DNA of 64,000 nucleotides from an uncultured Collinsella sp. (GTDB lineage: Bacteria; Actinomycetota; Coriobacteriia; Coriobacteriales; Coriobacteriaceae): assembly GCA_900550195.1 (NCBI GenBank), contig URRB01000005.1, positions 62,001 through 126,000 on the forward strand, read 5' to 3'. Of the stretch, positions 51,151 to 59,275 are shown piece by piece. A model generated the notes under the pieces. That model was not told the DNA's origin and did no database searches. It saw only the letters and a program-made list of their open reading frames with translations. How positions within the stretch are numbered: position 1 is the stretch's first letter; every line of letters starts with the position of its first letter. The position numbers and the translations under genes are program-made.

Positions 51151-52764
51151 ATGACTCAGGGAAAGCATTTCGCTGCCGGTGGCGATCACTTCGCCGCACT
51201 GCCAAGCAAAAAGATTCACGCCCCGAAGGGGATCGCACGTCTGACCGTCACCGCGGCAACCATGGCCGCCATGACCGGATCGAGCCTCATCTCGCCGTTC
51301 GCGGCATTCGCCCAGACCGGTGACGGGGGCACACAGCATCCCGCCGTGATGTCGCCGATCGCCGCCCATGCCGGCGCGGCATCCGGTACCGGCGCGAAAT
51401 CCGCCGCACAGACCATCGCGGACCTGCAGAAGGCGGTCGACAAGGCGAAGGCGAAGGAGGACGCCGCCAAGGCATCCTACGACGAGGCCGCCGGTTCCTA
51501 CAACGAGGCTGTTTCCGCCCGCGACCAGGCCAAGGCATCCTACGATTCGGCAGTCAGCGCCGGCACGGCAGCCGACCGAGCGGCAATGGACGAGTACGCC
51601 CGTCAGGTCGCAGAGGGCAAGGACGCCGCCGATGCCGCCGGCAAGGACCTCGAGCAGGCGAAGGCGGGTCTCGCAGACGCCAAGGCGGATGCGTCCGAGA
51701 AGGACGAAGCGTACAAGTCCGCCATCAAGGCGGCCCAGAATGCCAAGGATGCCCTCGATAAGGCCAAGGCCGATGCCGTAAGCGCCACCCCGGAGGCAAT
51801 CAGTGCCGCCGAGCAGGCCGTGCGCGATGCCCAGGCTGCCGTGGACAGGGCACAGGCCAATCTCGCCAACGCCAACGCGACGCTTGCCGATGCCCAGTCC
51901 AAGCTGGTTGCGGCCCAGTCTGCAAAGGATTCCGCCGATGCCGTCCTCGCCGCAGCCCAGCAGAACAAGGACGCGGCGGATGCGAAGGCCGCAACCGCCA
52001 GCGCCGCCTACGAGAAGGCGAAAGCAGACCTCGCCGCAGCGGAGGCAGGCGCGAGCGGCCCGGAGTACGATGCGGCAAAACAGAAGGTCGCGGACGCGGA
52101 GGCAGCCCTCGCCGCCGCACAAGCGGCACAGTCCCAGTGCGAGTCCGAGCTCAAGCAGGCACAGTCCGCTGCGGCAACGGCACAGACCGATCTGAATGAC
52201 GCCCAGGCGTCCCTCGCCGCGAAGCAACAGGTCGCACTCGATGCCTCGTCCGGCGTGAATGACGCCCAATCCGCACTCGATGCCGCAAATTCCGACCTCG
52301 ATGCGGCCAAGCAGGCGAACTCCGATGCCATCGCCAAGCTGGATGCCGCGAAGCAGGCCGTCAAGGACGCCGAGTCCGCAAAGGCAGCCGCCGACGAAGA
52401 GCTCGCGAACGCCAAAACCGCAAAGGATACCGCTGACGCGGCCGTGACCGCAGCCCAGCAGAAGGTCGACGAGGCACAGGCGAAACTCGACTCCGCCGAC
52501 GCGCAGCTCAAGCAGGGAGCCATCGGCTTCTTCCGCGCTATGGGTGCCGATGATGCTGCGGGCATCATCCTGAATGCAAAGTACGCCAGCTATACCGAGG
52601 TGGGCAACGAGAAGGACGCCACCTCCCTCACCAACATGATCGACGCGATCAAGTGGATGAGGCCCTCAACGACTACCGCAAGAGCGTCGGCCTCCCCGAG
52701 CTACAGGTCACCTATAAGCTCATCGCGGCTGGCATCTCCAACGCTAACTATTCCGATACCGTGA
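51151..52764 (+). CDS. LAxTG surface protein, N-terminal part (frameshifted)
   Basis: The first 537 codons of a cell-wall adhesin-like protein. A long signal peptide (hydrophobic VTAATMAAMTGSS, cleavage probably after FAAFA, residue about 50) is followed by about 400 residues of Ala/Lys/Asp-rich coiled coil (repeated AxxDLxxAKAxL patterns). After about residue 470 an SCP/CAP-like segment begins (NEKDATSLTNMIDAIKWM) and then the frame is lost near 52655; the remaining 35 codons to 52764 are junk. The protein continues in another frame at 52653. The start at 51151 has an upstream AAAGGAAT; earlier ATGs lack support. Confidence 0.75.
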   Translation: MTQGKHFAAGGDHFAALPSKKIHAPKGIARLTVTAATMAAMTGSSLISPFAAFAQTGDGGTQHPAVMSPIAAHAGAASGTGAKSAAQTIADLQKAVDKAKAKEDAAKASYDEAAGSYNEAVSARDQAKASYDSAVSAGTAADRAAMDEYARQVAEGKDAADAAGKDLEQAKAGLADAKADASEKDEAYKSAIKAAQNAKDALDKAKADAVSATPEAISAAEQAVRDAQAAVDRAQANLANANATLADAQSKLVAAQSAKDSADAVLAAAQQNKDAADAKAATASAAYEKAKADLAAAEAGASGPEYDAAKQKVADAEAALAAAQAAQSQCESELKQAQSAAATAQTDLNDAQASLAAKQQVALDASSGVNDAQSALDAANSDLDAAKQANSDAIAKLDAAKQAVKDAESAKAAADEELANAKTAKDTADAAVTAAQQKVDEAQAKLDSADAQLKQGAIGFFRAMGADDAAGIILNAKYASYTEVGNEKDATSLTNMIDAIKWMRPSTTTARASASPSYRSPISSSRLASPTLTIPIP

Positions 52765-54518
52765 TCGCGCACTCCCAACAGTTCAACGGTACCGGTGACA
52801 GCCTCGCATGGAACTATGGAACTGATCCGATCAGGCAGTGGGTTGACCAAGAGAAGGTGTATTTCGACCAAGCGGTGGAAGCGCTCTACGGTGTCACCGG
52901 GCTTACCGGAAAGGACGCCTACGATTTCTATTTCGAGAAGGGCGGCTATTACAACAACCCTATCGATGCGTATATCGCCGAGAACTTCGGAAAATCTGAT
53001 CCCTATGCGAGCGTCGGCCACTACATCCATGTCATAACCCCCACCCTCGGCGCTATGGGGTTCGGGGTTTGCAGCAAGGGAACCATGTACGGCTGGAAAA
53101 CGGATAGCTTCACCGCCTCGTGGTCCGATTCGTCAAAGTCGCCCTGGAACACAGACCCCATCTCCGTCGACGAGTACGAGCAGAATCTGACCTCATACAT
53201 CGACAGTCTCAAGAACGCCAAGAGCGCACTCGACGCGGCCAAGGCCGACCTCGCATCCAAGCAGCAGGCAGCCGCCGGCGCCGCCGCAGCCGTCAGGCAG
53301 AAGCAGGTCGCAGCGGATTCCGCACAGGCAGGTGTCGATGCCGCGAAGCAGGGTGTCGATGAGGCGCAGGAGACCGTAAACGCGACAGGGCGCGATATCG
53401 CCGCCAAGCAGCAGGGCGTCACGGATGCCCAGACCGAGCTGGATGCGGCGAAATCGAACCTCGAAGCCGCCAACGCGGCAGTCGTTACGGCAAAGTCGAC
53501 CGTCCAGCAGAAGCAGGTTGCCTTTGATGCCGCCAACGCAGCCGTAACGACCGCACAATCCAAGCTGGATTCCGCCAAGACGGACACCGCTGCCAAGCAG
53601 CAGGGCGTCACGGATGCGAACGCCGACCTCGCGAAGTTCTTCCAGGACGTCGCCGACGCCAAGAAGGCGCTCGATACCGCAAAGAGCGCCTATGATGCGG
53701 AGGCAGCCGAGCAGACCGAGAAGGCAACCGTCCTCGCCGCCGCCAAGCAAAAGGCGGACGGCACCGCAAGCGCCCTCGCGGATGCCCAGCGTGCGACCGA
53801 TGCGGCAAAGGCCGAGGTCACCGCCGCCGGCACCAAGCTCACCGGCTCCAAGTCCGATCTCGAGGGTGCCCAGTCGAACCTCGACCTCCTCACCGGTCTG
53901 GCCGCGAAGCTCACCGAGGCACAGCAGCGCGAGCAGGATGCCGCAAAGGCCGTCAAGGACTCCAAGGCCGCCTTCGATACCGCAAAGGCTGATGTCATCG
54001 CAGCCGAGTCCCTGGTCTCCGCAGCCGAGCAGGCGAAGGCGCAGGCAGACGCAAAGCTGGCGAAGCTGAACTCCATCGATGCCGGCGCGGCGCTTGTTTC
54101 CGGCCATGACGCGAACGCGGATGACACCCTCAACGCGCTTTTCGCCGCCGCAGTCGAGGCGCGTGCCAAGGTCGCGCCAGCCAAGGCTATCCTGGACGAG
54201 AAGCAGGCCGTGGTGGACGGGCTCCAGCCCGACTATGATGCGGCACTCGCCGCCTATGAGCAGGCGAAGTCCGACCGTATCGCAGCGGAGCAGGATCTTT
54301 CCGATAAGATTGCCCGACAGGAGGCGGAGAAGGCCGCAAAGAAGCAGGCGGCATACAGCCCGAAGCACCTCGCCGTCACGGAGGCCGCCCAGCCCGGCAG
54401 CCTCGCCCAGACCGGCGACCGCGCGGGCCTCATCGGCGAGACGTTCGCCATCGGCGGTACCGTCCTCGTGGCAGCCGGCGTCTTCCTCGATCGAAAGAAG
54501 CGTCGCGAGCAGATGTAA
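52653..54518 (+). CDS. LAxTG surface protein, C-terminal part (frameshifted)
   Basis: A 621-codon continuation of the 51151 gene. Residues 1-145 complete an SCP/CAP-like domain (DEALNDYRKSVGLPELQVTY, DSLAWNYGTDP, YASVGHYIHVITPTLGAMGF, VCSKGTMYG). About 400 residues of coiled coil follow. The C-terminus is a sortase signal: LAQTGD, a hydrophobic helix (FAIGGTVLVAAGVFL) and the basic DRKKRREQM. LAxTG is the class E sortase preference in GC-rich Gram-positives. Adding four bases (GATG) at 52656 would join it exactly to the upstream part as IKWM-DEALND. Confidence 0.78.
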   Translation: MDEALNDYRKSVGLPELQVTYKLIAAGISNANYSDTVIAHSQQFNGTGDSLAWNYGTDPIRQWVDQEKVYFDQAVEALYGVTGLTGKDAYDFYFEKGGYYNNPIDAYIAENFGKSDPYASVGHYIHVITPTLGAMGFGVCSKGTMYGWKTDSFTASWSDSSKSPWNTDPISVDEYEQNLTSYIDSLKNAKSALDAAKADLASKQQAAAGAAAAVRQKQVAADSAQAGVDAAKQGVDEAQETVNATGRDIAAKQQGVTDAQTELDAAKSNLEAANAAVVTAKSTVQQKQVAFDAANAAVTTAQSKLDSAKTDTAAKQQGVTDANADLAKFFQDVADAKKALDTAKSAYDAEAAEQTEKATVLAAAKQKADGTASALADAQRATDAAKAEVTAAGTKLTGSKSDLEGAQSNLDLLTGLAAKLTEAQQREQDAAKAVKDSKAAFDTAKADVIAAESLVSAAEQAKAQADAKLAKLNSIDAGAALVSGHDANADDTLNALFAAAVEARAKVAPAKAILDEKQAVVDGLQPDYDAALAAYEQAKSDRIAAEQDLSDKIARQEAEKAAKKQAAYSPKHLAVTEAAQPGSLAQTGDRAGLIGETFAIGGTVLVAAGVFLDRKKRREQM

Positions 54519-54525
54519 AAGCGAA

Positions 54526-54561
54526 CCGGGCGTTGGACACCGGCCAGTTGTCAACGCCCGG
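54526..54561. terminator. Hairpin after the surface-protein gene
   Basis: Perfect 10-bp stem CCGGGCGTTG / CAACGCCCGG, no T-run; weak terminator candidate. Confidence 0.5.
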
Positions 54562-54583
54562 CTTCATGGATAGGGGGATCGGT

Positions 54584-55234
54584 GTGAGAACAAAGGCTAT
54601 TATCGTTGCGTTTCTGGTGTGCCTCATGGCACCTCAACTTGGATGCGCCAGCGTTGCAAAGCAAGAAAGCGGCTCTGCGGAAAGGACCACCACAGCGGTA
54701 AAGAATAAAGACAAAAAGAAGCCAAGTGAAGAAAAGGCGGCGCAAGCCTCTGGAGACAAGTCCGAGGAGAAGAAAGAATCCGACGACAAGGACCAGAAGT
54801 CCGATGACTCCAAGAAGGAGGATAACAAGTCTTCCGATTCCTCGAAGTCGGACAACAAGGGCGATTCCTCCCAGTCCAAGCAGAATTCCGGCAATTCGCA
54901 GAGTTCCGGCAGCAACAATTCCTCTTCCAACGGCGGCAGCCAGAAGAAGTGGGTTGCCGAGCAGGGCCACTGGGAGACAGATTACAGCCAGGTCTGGGTA
55001 CCGAATGTAGTGTATACGCGCCATGAACGTTGGATGTGCTCTGTATGCCATGCAACGTTTAACTCAGCAGCCGAAATGGACAATCATGTTATCTCTACCT
55101 ACGGTGATGCACAACACCCTAATGGAGCTTCTGCAATCAATGATTCGTATACCACCTCTGAGGACCAGGGACATTATGAACAGCAGGCTACGGGACAGCA
55201 TTGGGTTGTCGACGTCGCCGGTCACTGGGAGTAA
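54584..55234 (+). CDS. Lipoprotein with Ser/Lys linker and CxxC...H domain
   Basis: A 216-aa protein. The signal (IIVAFLVCLMAPQLGC) has a lipobox-like QLGC at about residue 21. A roughly 100-residue low-complexity linker of Ser, Lys, Asp and Asn follows. The C-terminal domain has GHWE repeats (QGHWETDYSQVWVPN; VAGHWE at the end) and CSVCHATFNSAAEMDNHV, a zinc-finger-like CxxC...H arrangement found in actinobacterial surface proteins. It starts at GTG 54584 behind AGGGGGATCGGT. It probably works at the cell surface with the preceding adhesin. Confidence 0.7.
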   Translation: MRTKAIIVAFLVCLMAPQLGCASVAKQESGSAERTTTAVKNKDKKKPSEEKAAQASGDKSEEKKESDDKDQKSDDSKKEDNKSSDSSKSDNKGDSSQSKQNSGNSQSSGSNNSSSNGGSQKKWVAEQGHWETDYSQVWVPNVVYTRHERWMCSVCHATFNSAAEMDNHVISTYGDAQHPNGASAINDSYTTSEDQGHYEQQATGQHWVVDVAGHWE

Positions 55235-55285
55235 TGTACATTTGTTCCCCTTCTCTTACGTTCGGTGAATACATATTTGTTCGCG

Positions 55286-55310
55286 GGCGGTCGGTTTCGG
55301 CCGCCTTTTT
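55286..55310 (+). terminator. Terminator after the lipoprotein gene
   Basis: GGCGGTCG / CGGCCGCC stem with a TTTTT tail. Confidence 0.85.
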
Positions 55311-55363
55311 ATGTGCTCAGTTTGGGAATAAACGATAGGAGAATAATCAATCAGGAGGCCGCT

Positions 55364-55504
55364 GTGGAAAACAAGAATGCCAGTAAAAAGAAAACCGAAG
55401 AGCCGATGAGCCTCAAGGATAAAAAGGGACAGGCCATTGCCGGATCAAAAAGAATTGCTGAGGAGCGCGCTGAACGTAGAAGACTAATGGGCCTTGACGT
55501 CTAG
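55364..55504 (+). CDS. Small basic protein of the mobile element, unknown function
   Basis: A 46-aa Lys/Arg/Glu-rich, helical peptide (KDKKGQAIAGSKRIAEERAE...). It begins at GTG 55364 with GGAGG seven bases upstream. It lies between the lipoprotein terminator and the putative oriT; small basic proteins in this place often belong to the mobilisation module. No family is recognised. Confidence 0.5.
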   Translation: MENKNASKKKTEEPMSLKDKKGQAIAGSKRIAEERAERRRLMGLDV

Positions 55505-55596
55505 CTGATAACTCCGGTGATGTCTAAATTGTTTCCCGAAGCCTTTCGAGAAAGAAGATGAGGCCTCTCACCTTCTGCCTACGCTTCGCTTCGTCT

Positions 55597-55800
55597 ATGC
55601 CCCTTCTGGGGCATGCAAGATGGGTGTGGGTGGCAACAAATGGGCCCATACGGGCCATTTGTTTTCCCACACATCTTGCTTTACCACCTCTCACGGCGGT
55701 AAAGTTTTCACGAGGCGTTTTCAAGTCGCGTCGGCGATTTTTAAGCACTCGAAAAGGAAAGCGAATCGAATAGCCGGTTTTGCACCGGAGGCCTCTCCGG
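55597..55800. other. Candidate oriT: cluster of inverted repeats before mobC
   Basis: ATGCCCC/GGGGCAT (55597-55614), then GCAAGATG-GG-TGTGGG paired with CCCACACATCTTGC (55615-55679) enclosing ACAAATGG-CCC / GGGCCATTTGT, and TTTACC/GGTAAA arms (55679-55703). Such nested dyads directly upstream of relaxosome genes are typical of transfer origins. No nic site can be named. Confidence 0.55.
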
Positions 55801-55828
55801 TGTGCGATTCATTTTCGAGGAGCTGCCC

Positions 55829-56362
55829 GTGAGTACGAAACGTCCGTTCACAGTCAAGGCGACGCTGAGCGAAGAAGAAAAGAAAACGCTTGTTGCGTTT
55901 TCCAAAAAGGCCCAGATGTCTGAGGCCGAACTGATTAGGTATTTCCTGCGTCCCGACGATGCGGTGACTCGCGGGGTTAATCTGGCTGAAGATGAAGAGC
56001 GAACCGAGATGATTCGCATCCGGGTTTCTCCAAGTGAGAAAAAATCCATTGGGAATCGCGCCTCTGAACTCGGCGTGTCGATGTCGGCCTTCATGCGTCG
56101 CACCGCTCTTGTCGGGAGAGTCGAGAAAATCGATGTCGATCGGGCGTCGATCGACAAGATCTACCACGAGTTGCTGAAGGAAGGAACGAACCTCAATCAG
56201 CTCATGTATTTTGTGAACGCCCAAGGGCTTCCCGCGTACAATTCGAAAGCTGTTTTCCGAACTCTTGAAAAGGTTTATCAAGTTGGGCGTAAGCTAGACC
56301 GTTTCATCGATGAGCTCGAGAAACGCTATTTCGTCGGCGGTGATCAAAATGACCGTCATTAA
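55829..56362 (+). CDS. Mobilisation protein MobC-like
   Basis: A 177-aa relaxosome accessory protein. A ribbon-helix-helix-like DNA-binding segment (MIRIRVSPSEKKSIGNRASE, about 62-81) is followed by the MobC signature around EGTNLNQLMYFVNAQG (about 118-133). It would bind oriT and help the relaxase. It starts at GTG 55829 behind GAGGAG and overlaps the relaxase gene by 14 bp. Confidence 0.82.
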   Translation: MSTKRPFTVKATLSEEEKKTLVAFSKKAQMSEAELIRYFLRPDDAVTRGVNLAEDEERTEMIRIRVSPSEKKSIGNRASELGVSMSAFMRRTALVGRVEKIDVDRASIDKIYHELLKEGTNLNQLMYFVNAQGLPAYNSKAVFRTLEKVYQVGRKLDRFIDELEKRYFVGGDQNDRH

Positions 56363-57548
56363 GCAGAAGAGCGTTTCGAGTGAACGGTATGCGAAAAATG
56401 TCCGTGCTTACATCAACGGAAAAGATGCGATTGCGCGTGGTGGCTGGAACATCGAATGGAGCAATCGCTGGTTTTCGAAGATGGATAGAACCAGAAAGGT
56501 TTTCCATCACGACAGACCGTCGAGAGCCGGAGCCAAAAACGTAATCATGCTACATCAGATCCTCGCGTTTCTTCCGGAGGAATGCAGCTGCAACGGAGGC
56601 AAGATGACCCCCGATGCATGTTTGGCCTACGCGGAGCAATGGCTTGCGAAGCACTATCCGCATCAACAAGTGATTCTCGCGCTGCACGAAGAAAGCGATA
56701 AAGCGGGAAAACGCTACGCAGTGCACATGGCGATCAACCGTACCGATTTGCTGACCGGCAAACGTTGCGAGACGGGCGGGCGGCATGGAAAGTACGAACG
56801 CGCCTCATGGGTCCGAGAACTCGATAAGGACTGGAATCTCGCCCAACTTGAAAAAGGAAAGAAGAATTCGATAATTCGCGATCGCCAGCCGCGCGACACG
56901 GAAAAGGAGATTATCGGTCGCGGTGAGTACAGTTACAAAAACAATCTGCGTGAGCTGATCCATCTTGCAATCAATGAAGGTCGCCCGAAGAATATGGAGC
57001 AGTTCAAAAAACTACTTGCCTCATGGGGCGTAGACATTTTCATCAAGAACAATCGAGTCTACGCGACGGATCTCGATATCAAAGAGGCCGGCAATCCGAA
57101 GTGTACCTTCAATCTGACTCGTCTTGACGGACGCTTTGCGTTGAAGTCATTGCAGAGGGCTTTCGAAAATAACGTCAGGGAAGCCGAGCGAGCCCTTCCT
57201 TATGAGAAGCGCTGCGAGATATACATCCAACGTCTCAAGAAAGCGTATTCGGCGTGGGTCGAACAGGCGAAAGCGAGCAAAGGCGTCGCCTACAATCTGT
57301 TCCCTAAATTCATTGCACCGAAGTGTGACGAAGACCTGCTCGAAGATCCCGCCGTACGCGATGAACTTCTTGCGCGTCGCGGTTATGCAAGGGAGATTCG
57401 CAACCGTTACGCCGGCGCCGTTCCCGATGCCGGCGACGATCGCGTTCGCGCCGCCGGTCAGGCGCACAGCGGTAGCGCCGTGTCGCGACAGATGGACGAT
57501 CGCGTTGTCGACCGTGGCGATTTCTCACGTGGCGACACGCCTCGCTAG
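56349..57548 (+). CDS. MobA/VirD2-type relaxase
   Basis: A 399-aa relaxase that would nick oriT and lead the transferred strand. Only the N-terminal half is clearly conserved: SVSSERYAKNVRAYI near the start carries the candidate catalytic Tyr, and ALHEESDKAGKRYAVHMAINR (about 120-140) has the metal-binding histidines in a variant HExxD...VHMAIN form. The C-terminus (from about 350) is Asp/Arg-rich. It overlaps mobC, so the two are coupled. No coupling protein, type IV secretion genes or integrase are in the window, so the element is at most mobilisable. Confidence 0.8.
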   Translation: MTVIKQKSVSSERYAKNVRAYINGKDAIARGGWNIEWSNRWFSKMDRTRKVFHHDRPSRAGAKNVIMLHQILAFLPEECSCNGGKMTPDACLAYAEQWLAKHYPHQQVILALHEESDKAGKRYAVHMAINRTDLLTGKRCETGGRHGKYERASWVRELDKDWNLAQLEKGKKNSIIRDRQPRDTEKEIIGRGEYSYKNNLRELIHLAINEGRPKNMEQFKKLLASWGVDIFIKNNRVYATDLDIKEAGNPKCTFNLTRLDGRFALKSLQRAFENNVREAERALPYEKRCEIYIQRLKKAYSAWVEQAKASKGVAYNLFPKFIAPKCDEDLLEDPAVRDELLARRGYAREIRNRYAGAVPDAGDDRVRAAGQAHSGSAVSRQMDDRVVDRGDFSRGDTPR

Positions 57549-57664
57549 CTTTGGATAGTTCATCGTCAGTGCCCTGGTGCGCTACCGTTCGGTGCCGATT
57601 CTGCCACGTCCGCAGTCTCGGCGAGGGTGAGGAGCATGAATTGAATGAAGAGAGCCAGTCGCTC

Positions 57665-57673
57665 TGATAAAAT
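57665..57673 (+). promoter_or_regulatory. Extended -10 of the toxin gene
   Basis: TGATAAAAT (TG-N-TAAAAT). A start site near 57680 would place the 5' end of the RNA right at the arm that pairs with the 3' end (57687-57711). Confidence 0.55.
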
Positions 57674-57686
57674 CGTCCTCGCTGGC

Positions 57687-57922
57687 GGCAGCCCTCGTGC
57701 CGGGCAGAGCCCTCCATCCGATGGGAGGTGATGCCCATGACCGATTTCACCGAGCTCGTGAAGCTCCTGACCGCTATGGTCTCGCTCCTCACGGCCCTTG
57801 TCGGCCTTTCCAAGGCACTCAAGCAGGGCCCGAAGCCCAAAAAGAAAGGCCACCGTCGCTAAGACGATGACCTAACTCTACTAAGCAACGGCTCTGCCCA
57901 GCTCACCACAACTTGGGCTGCC
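57687..57922 (+). ncRNA. Fold-back arms of a type I toxin mRNA
   Basis: GGCAGCCC (57687-57694) pairs with GGGCTGCC (57915-57922), and GGGCAGAGCC (57702-57711) pairs with GGCTCTGCCC (57890-57899): 18 bp of long-range pairing between the leader and the region past the stop codon. A local CTCCAT/ATGGGAG stem also covers the Shine-Dalgarno GGGAGG (57723-57729). Confidence 0.6.
57737..57862 (+). CDS. Small hydrophobic peptide, probable type I toxin (holin-like)
   Basis: A 41-aa peptide: a short polar start (MTDFTEL), one hydrophobic helix (LLTAMVSLLTALVGLSKAL) and a strongly basic tail (KPKKKGHRR). This plan matches membrane toxins of type I systems such as TxpA/BsrG/Hol_Tox. The Shine-Dalgarno GGGAGGTG is well placed for the ATG at 57737 but lies in a local hairpin, and the mRNA ends are complementary, a regulatory hallmark of these genes. 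An antisense antitoxin RNA would be expected from the minus strand over 57863-57960. Confidence 0.6.
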   Translation: MTDFTELVKLLTAMVSLLTALVGLSKALKQGPKPKKKGHRR

Positions 57923-58022
57923 GTCGGCACCATTTTACCCTCCTGACGAGGAATTCGTCCATAATTCAAAAATCAAATTGTGCCTGCTATCGAAGCCTTG
58001 ATTATCAACTTCATCCGAACAC

Positions 58023-58062
58023 TTCCCACATTCATCCGCACATGTGCGGATGAATGTGGGAA
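58023..58062. repeat. Perfect 40-bp palindrome, probable abutted IS30-type ends
   Basis: TTCCCACATTCATCCGCACA is followed at once by its exact reverse complement, with no loop. It lies 51 bp before an IS30-like transposase start. TTCATCCGAACAC is a nearby direct variant (about 58008-58020). Two inverted terminal repeats joined head to head would give this structure. Confidence 0.7.
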
Positions 58063-58113
58063 CCCGATACCCTGAGGGCCGGACCGGCCGGCCCCGGGAG
58101 ATCGGAGGACGGC

Positions 58114-58462
58114 ATGTCCGGAAAGAGGAAGAAGGGTTCCGCGAAAGCGGCCCCGAGGGCCTACGGAAGGCTCACGAGGCACGAGCGGGACACGGTCCAG
58201 AGGATGCTGGAGCGCAGGGCCTCGTGCAGGGAGATCGCCAGGGAGCTGTGCGGGTCGCCCTCGGCGGTGAGCGCCGAGGTGGCGTCGCACAGGTTCGTGA
58301 CGGCGCCGAAGTCCAGGCGCGGCGAGCGCGTCGACGGCTCGGCCGACCTGTCGGCGGCCTGCCCGCGCCTGGCGGCGTGGCCGCGCTGCTGCAACGGGTG
58401 CGGCCGGTACCGTGCGATCGGCTGCAAGCGCCGCCCGCACGTATTCTGTGTTTCGTCAAGAG
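58114..58462 (+). pseudogene. IS30-family transposase, N-terminal fragment
   Basis: About 115 codons: basic start, the IS30 HTH (RLTRHERDTVQRMLERRASC and REIARELCGSPSAVSAEV) and a cysteine-containing segment (CNGCGRYRAIGCKRRPHVF). The DDE catalytic domain is missing. After about 58450 the sequence changes to the end of an IS21-like element, and the ORF (nominally to 58527) reads through into it. The ATG follows GGAGGACGGC. This is an IS30 copy cut by a later IS21 insertion. Confidence 0.75.
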
Positions 58463-58510
58463 GATTTGAGCAAAAAGAGCATCGGAAATTGAGCAGTCGC
58501 AGCATCGGAA
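58452..58510. mobile_element. Probable IS21-family terminal region
   Basis: Starts TGTGTTTCGTCAAGAGG, then TTGAGCAAAAAGAGCATCGG and a second AGCATCGGAA. Multiple subterminal repeats of this kind are typical of IS21 ends. A related GAGATCGGAAATCAAC lies at 59588-59603 on the other side of istB. Confidence 0.55.
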
Positions 58511-58531
58511 GCGCGCACGCTTTTTGAGCGG

Positions 58532-59275
58532 CTAGCCCTCCTGCATGAGGGCATGGCGGACGCGGTAGGACTCGCCGCGGAACTGGACGAGCCTCCCGTG
58601 GTGGACGATGCGGTCGATCACGGCGGCGGCCATCTGGTCGTCCCCGAACACCGACCCCCACCTGCTGAACTCCAGGTTCGTGGTGATTACTACCGACTGC
58701 CTCTCGTATGCGTCGGCGAAGGCCTGGAAGAGCAGCCTCGCCCCGTCCGCGTCGAGCGGGAGAAACCCGAGCTCGTCGATGACGAGCAGGCGGGCCTTGC
58801 CGATGAGCGCGGCCTCCCGGTCGAGCCTCCCGTCGTCGCGGGCGCGCCTCAGGCGCATCACGAGCGAGGACGCCGTGAAGAAGCGCGCCTCGAGCCTCCT
58901 CTCGCACGCCAGCGCGCAGAGGGCCGACGCCATGTGCGTCTTGCCGGCGCCGACGTCGCCCATGAGCACGAGGTCCTCCCTGCGCTCGACGAAGTCGAGC
59001 GCGAGCAGCGACTCGCGCCCCATGTCCTCCGGCCACGACACGGCCGACCAGTCGTAGCCGTCGAAGGTCTTGGGCGCCGGCAGCGCGCAGCGCCTGAGCA
59101 GCGTCGCGCGCTTCGAGGCCTCGCGGCTGGACCTCTCCGCCTCGAGGTAGCCCGCCAGGTACTCCACCTGCTTCGGGGTGCCGAGCCTCGACCACTCCTC
59201 CAGGACGGCGGTGGCGAGCGAGCACGACCGCCCGGCCTCCACGACCCTGCGGGCCAGCTCCTCGCTAGCTGCCAT
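58532..59275 (-). CDS. istB: IS21-family helper ATPase IstB
   Basis: A 247-aa AAA+ protein: Walker A GDVGAGKTHMAS (about residue 105), Walker B LLVIDELGFLPLD (about 163-175), and a sensor region VVITTNLEFSRWGSVFGD. IstB assists the IstA transposase in target choice and strand transfer. It seems intact, but its partner istA is reduced to a C-terminal stub that overlaps its start by 11 bp, so the element cannot move by itself. Confidence 0.92.
   Translation of the reverse strand: MAASEELARRVVEAGRSCSLATAVLEEWSRLGTPKQVEYLAGYLEAERSSREASKRATLLRRCALPAPKTFDGYDWSAVSWPEDMGRESLLALDFVERREDLVLMGDVGAGKTHMASALCALACERRLEARFFTASSLVMRLRRARDDGRLDREAALIGKARLLVIDELGFLPLDADGARLLFQAFADAYERQSVVITTNLEFSRWGSVFGDDQMAAAVIDRIVHHGRLVQFRGESYRVRHALMQEG

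Noticed and set aside
53190..54340. Possible DNA tandem repeats in the surface-protein gene
   Set aside because: Repetition is at the level of coiled-coil composition, not of exact nucleotide units.
52269..54554. Gly/Leu/Cys-rich minus ORFs opposite the surface protein
   Set aside because: Produced by the Ala-codon repeats of the coiled coil; no signals of translation.
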